The notes: generated by a model from the letters alone, not told the origin. A DNA stretch of 64,000 nt from Rhodoplanes sp. Z2-YC6860 (GCF_001579845.1 NZ_CP007440.1:1-64000), one strand, 5' to 3'; positions 29,672 through 38,926 are shown, numbered from the stretch's first letter. A program made the numbers and translations.

Positions 29672-30208
29672 TCACGCTGCCTTGATCTCAACCTTCTTCG
29701 CCGGCTTCTGCGCCTCGACCTTCTTCGGCAGAGCAATGGTCAGAACGCCCTTCTTGAAGCTGGCCTCGATCTTGTCCGCCTCCACGCCTTCCGGGATGGC
29801 GAAGGTCCTTTCGAAGGAGCCGAAGTGACGCTCCTGGAGGTAGTAGTCCTTGTTCTTCTCTTCCTTTTCTTCCTTCTTTTCGCCCTTGATGGTCAGGTTG
29901 CCGTTGGCGACCTGAACTTCGACGTTCTTTTCGTCGAGGCCCGGCAGATCCGCCGTAATCTCATAGGCGCCATCCTTTTCGGCGATGTCGACGGCCGGTG
30001 CGGCGACAGTGAAAGCCGAACGCCACAGCGGCTCCACATTGGTCGACAACTGCCGGAAAGGCGATCGCCAGAAACCGCTGCCGAAGTCGTTGAACAGCCG
30101 GTCGACCTCACGGTGCAGGCTCTCCAGCGGATGCCACGGTTGGCGCGCGATGTTCTGCGGTCCTTTGTTCTCGGTCTTCACCGGAACCTTGGTTGCTGTT
30201 TCGGTCAT
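29672..30208 (-). CDS. Small heat-shock protein, Hsp20 family
   Basis: A 178-aa alpha-crystallin-type chaperone that holds unfolding proteins. The alpha-crystallin domain runs from about residue 75 (PAVDIAEKDGAYEITADLPGLDEKNVEVQ) to the GVLTIALPKK motif near residue 160. The Lys/Glu-rich insert KGEKKEEKEEKNKDYYLQER is typical of the loop between its strands. The start is ATG 30208 behind an AGGAGG site; the upstream extension of the frame is excluded by this. A FixK-type box is centred 70 bp upstream. Confidence 0.92.
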   Translation of the reverse strand: MTETATKVPVKTENKGPQNIARQPWHPLESLHREVDRLFNDFGSGFWRSPFRQLSTNVEPLWRSAFTVAAPAVDIAEKDGAYEITADLPGLDEKNVEVQVANGNLTIKGEKKEEKEEKNKDYYLQERHFGSFERTFAIPEGVEADKIEASFKKGVLTIALPKKVEAQKPAKKVEIKAA

Positions 30209-30271
30209 GTTTGACGTCCTCCTGTTCACTGACCAAACAAATGCAAAATATCCACGGCGACGCAGAAGCAT

Positions 30272-30285
30272 TTGAGATGGATCAA
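30272..30285. promoter_or_regulatory. FixK/FNR-type box upstream of hsp20
   Basis: TTGAGATGGATCAA: one mismatch in the left half, perfect ATCAA right half, centred 70 bp before the hsp20 start. Confidence 0.65.
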
Positions 30286-30298
30286 GCGCTACGAGCGT

Positions 30299-30985
30299 CT
30301 ATCCCTCCGCAAGCATCGGCCAGGGACGCATGTTGTCGTTCACGGCGCGCACTCCGGTGATCCCTTCAGCAGCCACCCGGATGGCCTTTCGTTCGGTGTC
30401 CGAGCGAGCGACGCCCCATAGGTCCACGACGCCGCCGTTCACGGTGACATTAAGCAGCCCGATGTGGGCCCAGGGTTGCGCCTTGAGATGCGCGAGCAGC
30501 TTGCTGCGGATCGTCTCGTCCGCGAGCGACATCTCGAAACGCTTGCCAGCACCGGCGACGGCCTGAATCAGATTCGAGCGACTGACGATGCCGACCAAGT
30601 GCCCGTTTTCGACGATTGGCACCCGCTTGATGGCGTGTTTTTCCAGGAGCGAGGCGATTTCATAGAGCGGAGTTTCCGGCGAGGCTGTGACAACGTCGCG
30701 CGTCATGACATCAGTCACCTTACGGGCGTGACCCTTGATGTAGTCGGCGGCCATTGCGTCGGTACCCGTGAGCGCCAGCAGCCACCATGGGCTACGTGGT
30801 TCGGTGTCGTTCTCATGCCTATGAAGAAGGTCTCCCTCGCTGATGATTCCGACCAACCGCCCTTTCTCGTCGGTGACTGGTAGGGCGCTGATGTGGTGTT
30901 TCAGCAGCGTTTGGGCGACATCCTTGACCGATGCGTGCGGGCTCGTCGTAATCACCGGCGCCATCATCACGTCGCGGGCTTTCAT
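30299..30985 (-). CDS. CBS-pair plus BON domain protein
   Basis: A 228-aa cytoplasmic protein with two CBS motifs (MKARDVMMAPVITTSPHASVKDVA near residue 1 and DVMTRDVVTASPETPLYEIASLL near residue 92) followed by a BON domain from about residue 150 (LNVTVNGGVVDLWGVARSDTERKAIRVAAE). CBS domains bind adenosine nucleotides; BON is a small ligand- or membrane-associated fold. It closely resembles the protein at 62019-62753, with the same domain order. The FixK-type box 31051-31064 is centred 72 bp upstream. Confidence 0.85.
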   Translation of the reverse strand: MKARDVMMAPVITTSPHASVKDVAQTLLKHHISALPVTDEKGRLVGIISEGDLLHRHENDTEPRSPWWLLALTGTDAMAADYIKGHARKVTDVMTRDVVTASPETPLYEIASLLEKHAIKRVPIVENGHLVGIVSRSNLIQAVAGAGKRFEMSLADETIRSKLLAHLKAQPWAHIGLLNVTVNGGVVDLWGVARSDTERKAIRVAAEGITGVRAVNDNMRPWPMLAEG

Positions 30986-31050
30986 GATTTGCTCTCCATG
31001 GTGAAATCCTTGGGTTGGACAAACGACATCGCAGAACGGTTGCGGCTGCC

Positions 31051-31064
31051 TTGACCTGAATCAA
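31051..31064. promoter_or_regulatory. FixK/FNR-type box upstream of CBS-BON gene
   Basis: TTGACCTGAATCAA: one mismatch, centred 72 bp before the start at 30985. Confidence 0.65.
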
Positions 31065-31094
31065 ACAGGCTTGCTGACCTTAGGGCGGTCGCTT

Positions 31095-31454
31095 TTAGTC
31101 GTGCAGCGTGGGAACGAGCGTCTCTGACACCGCTGCCGTTTCGTCGTCATCGTGTTCGAATTCGATGATCTGCAGCTCAACCGGATCGACCAACAGCATG
31201 ACCTCGCGGCCCCGGCTATTCTTTGCCATCATCACAAACCATGGAACCACGGAGACTTCGCGGTAGCCGCGCTCTGTGATCATCTTCATCACGTCTTTCA
31301 ACACAGCATCTCGATCAGCGTCGGTGCCGTTGAGAAATTTTTCGCCAGTCCGCTCGTGGCTCTTTGGTGCTTTGCGGAGATCGCGGGCGCTCGATGAGGA
31401 CAGCGGCAGTATCAGGGCAAGAGACGCAACAAGAAGGAGACGGAGCATCGGCAT
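31095..31454 (-). CDS. Small secreted protein, PepSY-like
   Basis: A 119-aa product with a clear signal peptide (MPMLRLLLVASLALILPLSSSSARD, cleavage near residue 23) and a mature domain whose MITERGYREVSVVPWFVMM and GREVMLLVDPVELQIIE stretches resemble small PepSY-like folds. The C-terminus is acidic (EHDDDE). The function is unknown. ATG 31454 is used because the upstream extension lacks signal-peptide character. The FixK-type box 31507-31520 is centred 59 bp upstream. Confidence 0.65.
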   Translation of the reverse strand: MPMLRLLLVASLALILPLSSSSARDLRKAPKSHERTGEKFLNGTDADRDAVLKDVMKMITERGYREVSVVPWFVMMAKNSRGREVMLLVDPVELQIIEFEHDDDETAAVSETLVPTLHD

Positions 31455-31506
31455 TGTCCTCCAGAGGCACGTGCTGCATCGATACTCCGCGAGCACCCCG
31501 ATCCCT

Positions 31507-31520
31507 TTGACTTATATCAA
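31507..31520. promoter_or_regulatory. FixK/FNR-type box upstream of the small secreted protein
   Basis: TTGACTTATATCAA: one mismatch, centred 59 bp before 31454. It faces leftwards, paired with a second box at 31550 that faces the Mla operon. Confidence 0.65.
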
Positions 31521-31549
31521 CTTCTCCGACGTGGCCTCGCCTTGCAGGG

Positions 31550-31563
31550 TTGAGTCAGATCAA
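31550..31563. promoter_or_regulatory. FixK/FNR-type box upstream of the Mla operon
   Basis: TTGAGTCAGATCAA: one mismatch, centred 61 bp before the TTG start at 31618. Confidence 0.65.
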
Positions 31564-31617
31564 AACCACTGAGCAACCGGCAGCTATGATTGTGAGCGCA
31601 TCAATAGGATCGCGACC

Positions 31618-32754
31618 TTGAGCTCCGCCCCCAGCTTGAAACACACGACGGTCAGAGACGAGGCACGACTGGATGCTACCGGCGTCTGGACGGCCGTGAC
31701 TGCGCAGTCGGCCGAAGCGCTGCTTGGTCGAGCAATCGATCAAATGCGTGGATCACGGGCCTTGACGATAGATATGGCTGCCGTTGAGGAGCTCGACACC
31801 TATGGCGCCTGGCTGATCGAGCGGCTGAGCCGCGGTTGCAAAGCGTCCGGGGCGACTGTCAGAACGGCAAACGTGCCGCAGCGCTTCAAAGGATTGTTCG
31901 ATGCCGTCCATGAGACGTCGAGCGAGCCGCCCGCCGCGCGCAAGCCGGCCAATCCTGTGCTCGCAACTCTGGAGGCCGTCGGCCATGCCGTTCCGCAATT
32001 GGCTAACGATTTCATCGTTTTCGCGGAAATGCTCGGCGCGCTCTCTGCCGCTACCCTTCGCGTCATCCTGCATCCCAGCCGGTTCCGGCTGACCTCTGCG
32101 GTTCATCACCTGGACCGCGTCGGCTGGCAGGCCATGCCGATCATGCTGCTGATCAGCTTCCTGATTGGAGCGATCATCGCGCAGCAGGGCATCTTCCATT
32201 TCCGCAAATTTGGCGCCGATGTTTATGTGGTCGATCTCGTCGGCATCCTGATCTTGCGCGAGATCGGTGTGCTGCTGATCGCCATCATGGTTGCGGGCCG
32301 GTCCGGGAGTTCCTACACGGCCGAACTCGGCTCCATGAAGATGCGTGAGGAGATCGACGCACTGCGCACCATGGGCCTCGATCCGGTCGAGGTGCTCATG
32401 GTACCGCGGGTGCTGGCGCTGGTTGTCGCGCTGCCGATCCTGGCCTTTCTCGGCTCGCTCGCCGCGCTCTACGGCGGCGGGCTGATCACGTGGCTTTATG
32501 GCGGCATGAGTCCGGATATCTTCATCGCGAGACTCCAGGAGGCCGTCTCCGTCACGCATTTCAAGGTTGGCATCATCAAAGCGCCGTTCATGGCGCTGGT
32601 AATCGGCATCGTTGCCTGCAGCGAAGGCCTGCGAGTCAAGGGCAGCGCCGAGTCGCTCGGCTTACAGACCACCACGTCGGTCGTGAAATCGATCTTCCTC
32701 GTCATTGTGTTGGACGGGCTGTTTGCCGTGTTCTTTGCATCGATCGGAATGTAG
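31618..32754 (+). CDS. STAS-MlaE fusion, lipid ABC transporter permease
   Basis: A 378-aa permease of the Mla/MCE (YrbE) family with an N-terminal STAS domain (about residues 1-95, RALTIDMAAVEELDTYGAWLIERL). The permease part carries EIGVLLIAIMVAGRSGSSYTAELGSMKMREEIDALRTMG, the family signature. It starts at TTG; no ATG or GTG is available in frame after the last upstream stop, and AGGAT precedes it. It is followed two bases later by the ATPase gene, then the MCE protein, so one transporter is encoded. STAS fused to the permease is a known variant in which the usually separate MlaB function is built in. Confidence 0.85.
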   Translation: MSSAPSLKHTTVRDEARLDATGVWTAVTAQSAEALLGRAIDQMRGSRALTIDMAAVEELDTYGAWLIERLSRGCKASGATVRTANVPQRFKGLFDAVHETSSEPPAARKPANPVLATLEAVGHAVPQLANDFIVFAEMLGALSAATLRVILHPSRFRLTSAVHHLDRVGWQAMPIMLLISFLIGAIIAQQGIFHFRKFGADVYVVDLVGILILREIGVLLIAIMVAGRSGSSYTAELGSMKMREEIDALRTMGLDPVEVLMVPRVLALVVALPILAFLGSLAALYGGGLITWLYGGMSPDIFIARLQEAVSVTHFKVGIIKAPFMALVIGIVACSEGLRVKGSAESLGLQTTTSVVKSIFLVIVLDGLFAVFFASIGM

Positions 32755-32756
32755 CG

Positions 32757-33545
32757 ATGAACATTCAGTCCCGGCCCTTGGCGATCAGTGTTCGCGATCT
32801 GGTGGTCGGTTTCGGCTCACAGACGGTGCTCGATCATCTGTCGCTCGATGTCTATCGAGGCGAGATTATCGGATTGGTCGGCGCCTCTGGTGGCGGAAAG
32901 TCGGTGCTACTGCGCACCATCATCGGGCTTCTGCCGAAGCGCGGCGGCAAGATCGACGTGCTGAATACCGACTTCGACGCGTCGCTGGACGATGAGCTCC
33001 ATACGATCGGCCGTCGTTGGGGCATTCTGTTCCAGCAGGGCGCGCTGTTCTCTTCGCTCACGGTTCTGCAGAATGTGCAATTCCCGATGCGGGAGCATCT
33101 CGACATCTCGCAAAGCCTCATGGACGAGGTGGCGCTCGCCAAGCTCAAAATGGTTGGACTGAGCGCGGTCGATGCCGGCAAATTTCCATCCGAGCTGTCG
33201 GGCGGCATGACCAAGCGCGTCGCGCTTGCTCGCGCGCTCGCGCTGGATCCCGAGATCGTATTCCTCGATGAGCCGACGTCCGGGCTCGATCCGATCGCGG
33301 CGGGCGAGTTCGACTCGCTGATCAAGACGCTGCAGCAGACTTTAGGACTCACAGTGTTCATGGTCACGCATGATCTCGATAGCCTGTTCACGGTCTGCAA
33401 CCGCGTCGCCGCTCTAGCGTCGGGCAAGATCGTCACCATCGGCCCGATGGCGGAGGTACTCGCTTCACCACATCCCTGGGTGCAGGCCTATTTTCGCGGT
33501 GCGCGTGGGCTCAAGCGCGGGCAGCCCAGCCCGGAACGGAGTTAG
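32757..33545 (+). CDS. MlaF-like ABC ATPase
   Basis: A 262-aa ATPase of the Mla lipid transporter with Walker A GASGGGKS near residue 43, signature ELSGGMTKRVALAR near residue 144, Walker B EIVFLDEPTSGLDP near residue 166 and switch His in VTHDLDS. It starts at ATG 32757, two bases after the STAS-MlaE stop. The open frame continues upstream in another reading of the permease gene and is not coding there. It powers the STAS-MlaE permease. Confidence 0.9.
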   Translation: MNIQSRPLAISVRDLVVGFGSQTVLDHLSLDVYRGEIIGLVGASGGGKSVLLRTIIGLLPKRGGKIDVLNTDFDASLDDELHTIGRRWGILFQQGALFSSLTVLQNVQFPMREHLDISQSLMDEVALAKLKMVGLSAVDAGKFPSELSGGMTKRVALARALALDPEIVFLDEPTSGLDPIAAGEFDSLIKTLQQTLGLTVFMVTHDLDSLFTVCNRVAALASGKIVTIGPMAEVLASPHPWVQAYFRGARGLKRGQPSPERS

Positions 33546-33550
33546 ACATC

Positions 33551-34678
33551 ATGGAAACCACCGCCAAATACAGGCTGATGGGCGCGTTCACCTTGGTCGC
33601 GATCCTCGGAGTGTTCGGTTTCGTCTATTGGCTCAATCACGGCAGTGGGCTCAGCGAGCGCAGCACGTATCAGATCAAATTCAGCGGGGCCGTGCCGGGT
33701 TTGCGTCCTGGAGCGGCTGTGCAGTTCAATGGTATTCGCGTCGGCGAGGTCACAGACCTTCGCCTGGATGCCAAGACCCCGCAGCAGGTCATGGCGACGA
33801 TTTCCGTCGACCGTGCCACACCGGTACGTGCAGACACTCAGGTCAGTCTCGATTTTCAAGGCCTGATGGGTGTCACCTCCGTCGCGCTCAAGGGCGGTGC
33901 GCCGCAATCGCCGAGTCTGCAGGTCGTCGGGGGTTCAGCGCCCTTGCTGGTTGCCGAAGCTGCGGCCGGATCGGACCTGACGGCAACCGCGCGGGACGCG
34001 CTTCGCCGTCTCGACGGGATTCTGGCCGACAACTCCGAGTCGTTGCGGGGCACGATCGCCAACCTGAACACCTTCACCGGCGCGTTGGCAAAGAACTCGG
34101 ACAAGATCGATGGTATTGTCGCGGGCCTGGAACGGATGACGGGCGGCGACAGCGCCAAGTCCTCGGCTGTGTTCCTGGATCTGACCGCACCGCGTAGCTT
34201 TCCAGCTTACGATAAAGAAATCACAGGCCAGCTCGCGGTGGGTGAGCCAACCGCGCTCCTCGTGCTCGACACGCAGAAGCTTCTGTTGCGTAGCCTTTCC
34301 GGCTCACGCACGCAGATTCAGGGCGGCGCCCAATGGGTCGATAACTTGCCTAAGCTCGTTCAGGCGCGGATCGTTCAGGCAGTCGAAAATGCCACGTCGC
34401 CCGGTGGGGTGGCGCGGGCCGCAGACAGCCCTTCTGCCGAGCGCCAATTGCTGATCGAGATCCGCAGCTTTGAGGTGGTGACCACGGAGAAGCCGGTCGC
34501 CATGGTGGAATTGGCCGCCAAGCTGGTCGGCGAAGGTGGTCACGTGCTCAATGCGCGGACCTTTGGCGCGACCGCGCTGGCGGATTCGCTCGAAGCCGCT
34601 AACGCAGCGGCCGCGCTCGATCAGGCCTTTGGCAAGACTGTTACGCAACTGGCCTACTGGGTGCGCGAGGTTCGGTAA
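33551..34678 (+). CDS. MCE-domain protein fused to a PqiC/auxiliary lipoprotein domain
   Basis: A 375-aa periplasmic component. A transmembrane anchor (FTLVAILGVFGFVYWLNH, about residues 13-30) leads into an MCE/MlaD domain (about 40-115, YQIKFSGAVPGLRPGAAVQFNGIRVGEV). A helical linker with KNSDKIDGIVAGLERMT follows. From about residue 200 a second domain (FLDLTAPRSFPAYDKEITGQLAVGEPTA to LVGEGGHVLNARTFGA) resembles the PqiC/ABC transport auxiliary lipoprotein fold, which is usually a separate gene. It lies five bases after the ATPase gene, completing the STAS-MlaE/MlaF/MCE set. Confidence 0.8.
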   Translation: METTAKYRLMGAFTLVAILGVFGFVYWLNHGSGLSERSTYQIKFSGAVPGLRPGAAVQFNGIRVGEVTDLRLDAKTPQQVMATISVDRATPVRADTQVSLDFQGLMGVTSVALKGGAPQSPSLQVVGGSAPLLVAEAAAGSDLTATARDALRRLDGILADNSESLRGTIANLNTFTGALAKNSDKIDGIVAGLERMTGGDSAKSSAVFLDLTAPRSFPAYDKEITGQLAVGEPTALLVLDTQKLLLRSLSGSRTQIQGGAQWVDNLPKLVQARIVQAVENATSPGGVARAADSPSAERQLLIEIRSFEVVTTEKPVAMVELAAKLVGEGGHVLNARTFGATALADSLEAANAAAALDQAFGKTVTQLAYWVREVR

Positions 34679-34695
34679 CATAGCTGCCCCATCGA

Positions 34696-35739
34696 TCAGC
34701 TACCTCGTTTCGCACGAGCCAACGTTACAGATGGCAGTTCGCCAAAGGTTTCCCGATAATCACGGGAAAAATGCCCATGATTGAGGAAGCCACAGGCAAG
34801 CGCTACGCCGGTGACACTGGTTTTAAGATCAGGAAACGAGAGCATGGTGCGCGAGTGTTTCAGCCGCACCTTTTTGACGAATACCATCGGTGTATAGCCC
34901 CGGGTCTTCTTAAATTCTTTGAAAATGCTTCTCGCGCTTACGCCGGTAAGATTTGCAAGCGCCTCGATCGTGACTGCCGATTTCCAGTTTTCTTCAATGA
35001 AGTCCTCAACTGTCCTTACGGTCCGTGAAGTATCGCCCAGTGCGTCAGCTTCGAGCATGTAGCTTAGATTGTGATGGTTGCAGAAGAGAAACATCATCGT
35101 GATGCTTTGCTGCAACTCATCCAAAATCAAGGGGGGCAGCAGTGTGCCAGCGACGTTGAGCTGCGTTGCAAGTCCAAGAACCGAATATAGCATCGCCCGA
35201 AATCTCGGATCCTCTGGTTTGCTGGGATTTCGAAAATCGAGCGGCTTAGTTTTCGCCAAGCCGAGCAGAGATTTGAGTTTTGAGTCAAGAAATTCTGTCT
35301 CAACACGCAGAACTAGTTGACGATACGACTCGCTGAAATCGACAGCGGTTTGGACGTTGCTGGGGATTATGAAAGAACCGCCAGCGCCGAATTGTCCAAT
35401 GCTGCGATAGAGTTTTGTTTTCGCGCTACCGTGCAGGCAGAACTGCTGCCTGACAGCTGTTGTTTCCGGAAACGCGATCTTTACGTCGGCATCATACGAG
35501 CAAAAAGAGATGCCGATATGTTTTAGCTGAGCGTGATTGCCTCGGGCAGCAAAGCTCGCCGCACGGTTCGAGGTGTCGAAGGATCGAGCGCCAAAACGAT
35601 ACAGCAGGGCATTCCGCATTTCTTCGGGATCATTCGTCTCGAATATCGGAAATGCTTCGAGATAAGTCTCTGCGCCAGCTTCCACGTCTCCCCCCATTCG
35701 CCGCCACTCAATATGCGACTCATCGCTCAATAAGCGCAC
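34696..35739 (-). CDS. AraC-family transcriptional regulator
   Basis: A 347-aa regulator. The C-terminal 100 residues hold two helix-turn-helix motifs, SVTGVALACGFLNHGHFSRDYRETFGELPS being the second and conserved one. The N-terminal two thirds resemble the AraC_binding_2 ligand domain. No ligand can be named. It starts at GTG 35739; an internal ATG at 35697 is the alternative. A 7-bp inverted repeat with 6-nt spacer (35754-35773) lies just upstream. Confidence 0.85.
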   Translation of the reverse strand: MRLLSDESHIEWRRMGGDVEAGAETYLEAFPIFETNDPEEMRNALLYRFGARSFDTSNRAASFAARGNHAQLKHIGISFCSYDADVKIAFPETTAVRQQFCLHGSAKTKLYRSIGQFGAGGSFIIPSNVQTAVDFSESYRQLVLRVETEFLDSKLKSLLGLAKTKPLDFRNPSKPEDPRFRAMLYSVLGLATQLNVAGTLLPPLILDELQQSITMMFLFCNHHNLSYMLEADALGDTSRTVRTVEDFIEENWKSAVTIEALANLTGVSARSIFKEFKKTRGYTPMVFVKKVRLKHSRTMLSFPDLKTSVTGVALACGFLNHGHFSRDYRETFGELPSVTLARAKRGS

Positions 35740-35753
35740 CGAATCGGCGTTCG

Positions 35754-35773
35754 CTGAGCGAGCGAGCGCTCAG
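35754..35773. promoter_or_regulatory. Inverted repeat upstream of the AraC-type gene
   Basis: CTGAGCG, then 6 nt, then CGCTCAG, 15-34 bp before the GTG start. It could be an operator or a hairpin in the leader; nothing in the sequence separates the two. Confidence 0.3.
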
Positions 35774-36009
35774 AGGTCTAACAGAAAATTTCCGTTGAAT
35801 AGATATTCGATCCCCGACGGCAGGGCATGAATTCACGACAAACGGTCGCTTCGGAGCTCGTCAATGCAACCGCGCGTCATACTTGTCGCGCCGCTCGTTC
35901 ATCAGTTGAAGAATTGCGTTAGCCAATCCGGTACCCACGAAGCCGCGGCAAAATTCGCTTCGATTGCCAATGCACCAGGCGCCCATCGCGGGCCTGAGGA
36001 GAGGACTCC

Positions 36010-37884
36010 ATGAACTGGCTTAAACTTAAAGCGGCCTCGACACGCGCATCAAAATCAGCCCAGCCGGATGACATTCGCAACATGCTTGCCGACGTGCCCA
36101 ACAAGGTCTCGGCGGCCTTGATGATGGTCGATCGCGAGTTCGTGGTTAGATACGCGAACGAACCGACCAGGAGCCTGCTGCGTACCAACGCCGAGCACTT
36201 TCGCAAGCTCTGGCCAAGCTTCAATCCCGAGGCCATCGTCGGCACATGCATCGATACCTTTCATAAAAATCCCCACCACCAACGGGCTTTGCTTGCCGAT
36301 CCCACACGTCTGCCTTTCAAAACCGAGATTCCAGTCGGTCCACTGAAGATCCAATTGCTCGTCAATGGCTGCTTTGATCCCGACGGGAAGCTCGTCGGAC
36401 ATATTCTCGAATGGCAGGACGTGACAAGCCAGCGCCTGAACCAAGGCATGCTCAATGCGATCAATCGCGCGCAAGCGGTGATCGAGTTCTCGCTCGATGG
36501 CACAATCCGCAATGCCAACGACAACTTCCTCAATGCGCTGGGTTACGGCCTTGACGAGATTAAAGGCAAGCATCACAGCATGTTTGTCGAGCCCGCCTAT
36601 CGCGAAAGCACAGAATACCGGGCGTTCTGGGACAAGCTCGGCCGTGGCGAATTCGATGCCGGGCAATACAAGCGCATTGGCAAGGGCGGCCGCGAGATCT
36701 GGATCCAGGCCAGCTACAATCCGATCCTCGATTCCGCCGGCAAGCCGTTCATGGTCGTCAAATACGCGACCGACGTGACCGAGCAGGTCAAAGCCAATCG
36801 CATGCTTTTACTTGCCGTACGGCAGACACAGGACATCGTCAAAGCAGCAGGCGACAACGATCTCACCCACCGCGTAGCACTCGAAGGAAAATCGGGCGAA
36901 ATTGCTGCACTATGCGCCGGTGTGAACGGCCTTTTGGACACGATGACGTCGGTCGTTGCGGAGTTCAAGGAAGCATCCCGCGAGATCGCCAATGCCTCTA
37001 GCGAGATCACCACGGCCACGACAGACCTGTCGCAACGGACCGAGGAGCAGGCTGCAAGTCTCGAACAGACATCGGCATCGATGGAGCAAATCTCAGCGAC
37101 CGTGAAGAAGAATGCCGACAGCGCGCATCAGGCCAGCACGTCGGCGGCGGCGGCACGGGACGTCGCGAGCCGCGGCGGTGAGGTCGTCGCCCAGGCTGTC
37201 ACGGCCATGTCGCAGATCGAGGACTCATCCCGCAAGATCGCCGACATCATCGGCGTCATCGACGAGATCGCGCGCCAGACCAACCTGCTGGCGCTCAATG
37301 CCGCGGTGGAGGCCGCACGTGCGGGCGACGCCGGCCGCGGTTTCGCCGTGGTCGCTTCCGAAGTCCGCAGCCTTGCGCAGCGGTCGTCACAGGCGGCGAA
37401 AGATATCAAGGACCTCATTACCAACTCCAACAGCAAGGTCAAAGACGGCGTTCATCTGGTGAATCGGGCGGGCGAGTCGCTGGCCGAGATCGTGAGCTCG
37501 ATCCGCGAGGTCGCGACCATCGTGGCTGACATCGCAAACGCAAGTGCCGAACAGGCCGGCGGCATCGAGCAGGTCAACAAGGCACTCAGCCAGATGGACG
37601 AGGTCACGCAGCAGAACTCGGCGCTTGTCGAGGAAAACGCAGCCACGGCCAAAAACCTGGAGGAACGGGCGCGCGCGATCGACCGGCAAGCCGGCTCTTT
37701 CAAAACCGAGACGCAAGAGCAGGACTCGCCTGCCCATCCAAATCGATTCGCCGCGCGGCCTGGCGCTCCCGTCCGTGCGCCGGCCGTGTCTCGGGAGCGG
37801 GGCGGCGAGCAAAGCCCGGTTCGGCGTATGCAGAGAAAACTCGCAAAAGCCGTGAATTCCGATGCCGAGTGGGAAGAGTTCTGA
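36010..37884 (+). CDS. Soluble methyl-accepting chemotaxis protein with two PAS domains
   Basis: A 624-aa chemoreceptor without transmembrane segments. PAS-like domains lie at about residues 20-140 ([16 protein letters not shown]) and 150-265 ([24 protein letters not shown]), followed by a HAMP-like stretch and the signalling hairpin with [21 protein letters not shown]. The C-terminus ends in DAEWEEF, resembling the CheR-binding NWETF-type pentapeptide tether. It therefore probably senses an internal signal such as redox state. It starts at ATG 36010 behind GAGGAGAGGA. Confidence 0.88.
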   Translation: MNWLKLKAASTRASKSAQPDDIRNMLADVPNKVSAALMMVDREFVVRYANEPTRSLLRTNAEHFRKLWPSFNPEAIVGTCIDTFHKNPHHQRALLADPTRLPFKTEIPVGPLKIQLLVNGCFDPDGKLVGHILEWQDVTSQRLNQGMLNAINRAQAVIEFSLDGTIRNANDNFLNALGYGLDEIKGKHHSMFVEPAYRESTEYRAFWDKLGRGEFDAGQYKRIGKGGREIWIQASYNPILDSAGKPFMVVKYATDVTEQVKANRMLLLAVRQTQDIVKAAGDNDLTHRVALEGKSGEIAALCAGVNGLLDTMTSVVAEFKEASREIANASSEITTATTDLSQRTEEQAASLEQTSASMEQISATVKKNADSAHQASTSAAAARDVASRGGEVVAQAVTAMSQIEDSSRKIADIIGVIDEIARQTNLLALNAAVEAARAGDAGRGFAVVASEVRSLAQRSSQAAKDIKDLITNSNSKVKDGVHLVNRAGESLAEIVSSIREVATIVADIANASAEQAGGIEQVNKALSQMDEVTQQNSALVEENAATAKNLEERARAIDRQAGSFKTETQEQDSPAHPNRFAARPGAPVRAPAVSRERGGEQSPVRRMQRKLAKAVNSDAEWEEF

Positions 37885-37910
37885 TTTTAGCCCACTCTCG
37901 TCCCGAAAAC

Positions 37911-38267
37911 ATGAAACGCAGCCCTGCAGAAGGATCAATCGTGTCTACAACACCAAAAAACAATGTGGTGCAGCTTGAGCGTGGTGGATGTGAGCTGCAA
38001 GGATTTGAGGCGCTTGCGTTGTACTCGCAGTTGATCGCCCGCAACATCGGTGTGATGCGGGCGCTCGTGCCGAAGCTTGCGTCAGCGATTGCAGCGCACG
38101 AAAGGAACCTCTTTGACGCTCAGGGCGCAATGCCATCCAACGTGAGCTGGCAGCCAATCGTTGAAGGGGCTTCAGACCGGCGTGAGCAGCGCAACGATCG
38201 TGTGCAATCTCAAACGACCACTGATTGCGGCAAAGCCGCAGACCTTCACCTGGTCCACCCGCGATAG
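37911..38267 (+). CDS. Hypothetical protein downstream of the chemoreceptor
   Basis: A 118-aa frame starting at ATG 37911, 26 bp after the chemoreceptor stop. The middle (FEALALYSQLIARNIGVMRALVPKLASAIAAHERNLF) looks like a plausible helical segment; the C-terminal third is polar and less convincing. There is no signal peptide or motif I recognise and no clear ribosome site. It may be a real small protein cotranscribed with the receptor, or chance. Confidence 0.35.
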   Translation: MKRSPAEGSIVSTTPKNNVVQLERGGCELQGFEALALYSQLIARNIGVMRALVPKLASAIAAHERNLFDAQGAMPSNVSWQPIVEGASDRREQRNDRVQSQTTTDCGKAADLHLVHPR

Positions 38268-38687
38268 AAGGCCCGATCTGTTGTCATGTCTGAATCGTTC
38301 GTCTTTTCCAGGAAATTCGCTGGTGCTTGGTTCGTCGAAAGCAGCAATCGTGGGACTTCGGGTCCCTATCTTTCAGGCCTTCTGGCATTCAAGGTTGCCG
38401 TCATCGAATACGTCGCAGCGAAAAAGCGAGCACCAGTAGAATTTTTTGTCCTGGATGATCGAGGCAGTCCGCACGTTTGTAGATTGATTGAGAATAAACT
38501 GAGCACGCACCGCTGCCTAAGCTGCGAAAGCACCTGGATGACAGGGACTCGCACCCTCCATGCAACCTGTCCGCTTTGGGCCGCTCTTCGCGGTTCGAGA
38601 ATTCCGGAAGGAGTTGCCCGTCGCGAGCGCGAGACCCTCAAATTAAAAACCCCGGCGCTAGGCCGGGGCTTTCAAGGTTTCTGACGA
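38268..38687. other. Stretch without a convincing gene
   Basis: A 132-aa plus-strand frame exists at 38286-38684, but it reads through the terminator hairpin at 38650-38668 and has no recognisable motif. The only feature supported is that terminator, which belongs to the minus-strand 57-aa gene. Confidence 0.4.
38641..38668 (-). terminator. Rho-independent terminator of the 57-aa gene (minus strand)
   Basis: A 7-bp GC stem (CCCCGGC/GCCGGGG, arms 38650-38656 and 38662-38668) with a 5-nt loop. On the minus strand it is followed by five T residues (A-run 38645-38649). It lies 19 bp after the stop of the small minus-strand gene. Confidence 0.8.
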
Positions 38688-38861
38688 CTAAGCCGTCTTA
38701 TCGACGATTTGGCCGGTTCCTGGTGCTGGAGCCGCTTGGACCGGCGCCTTCACGCCCGCGTCATCTGAGTCACCGTCATGATCCGGGCCAGCACCTTCGG
38801 CCCGTTCACTTGAGATCGGCATGACAGGTGCCGAGCCCACAGCAGATATACTCATGCTCAT
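38688..38861 (-). CDS. Small 57-aa acidic/Pro-Ala-rich protein
   Basis: A minus-strand ORF beginning MSMSISAVGSAPVMP, with an acidic centre (GPDHDGDSDDAG) and an Ala/Pro-rich end (KAPVQAAPAPGTGQIVDK). The second Met (38855) is an alternative start. It resembles a small protein type I associate with bradyrhizobia, of unknown function. It is bracketed by a terminator (38641-38668) and, 66-76 bp upstream, by two CTGACG repeats 11 bp apart that match those ahead of the response regulator gene. That suggests it is a target of the adjacent two-component system. Confidence 0.65.
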   Translation of the reverse strand: MSMSISAVGSAPVMPISSERAEGAGPDHDGDSDDAGVKAPVQAAPAPGTGQIVDKTA

Positions 38862-38926
38862 TGTCCTTCGAGTCGATGCAACAATGCGAGTCTCACAGCC
38901 AAAGCCTAATATTTCGCCTTGGATAG

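Noticed and set aside
38286-38684. 132-aa plus-strand frame after the chemoreceptor region
   Set aside because: It runs through the terminator hairpin of the minus-strand 57-aa gene and shows no motif or ribosome site I trust.
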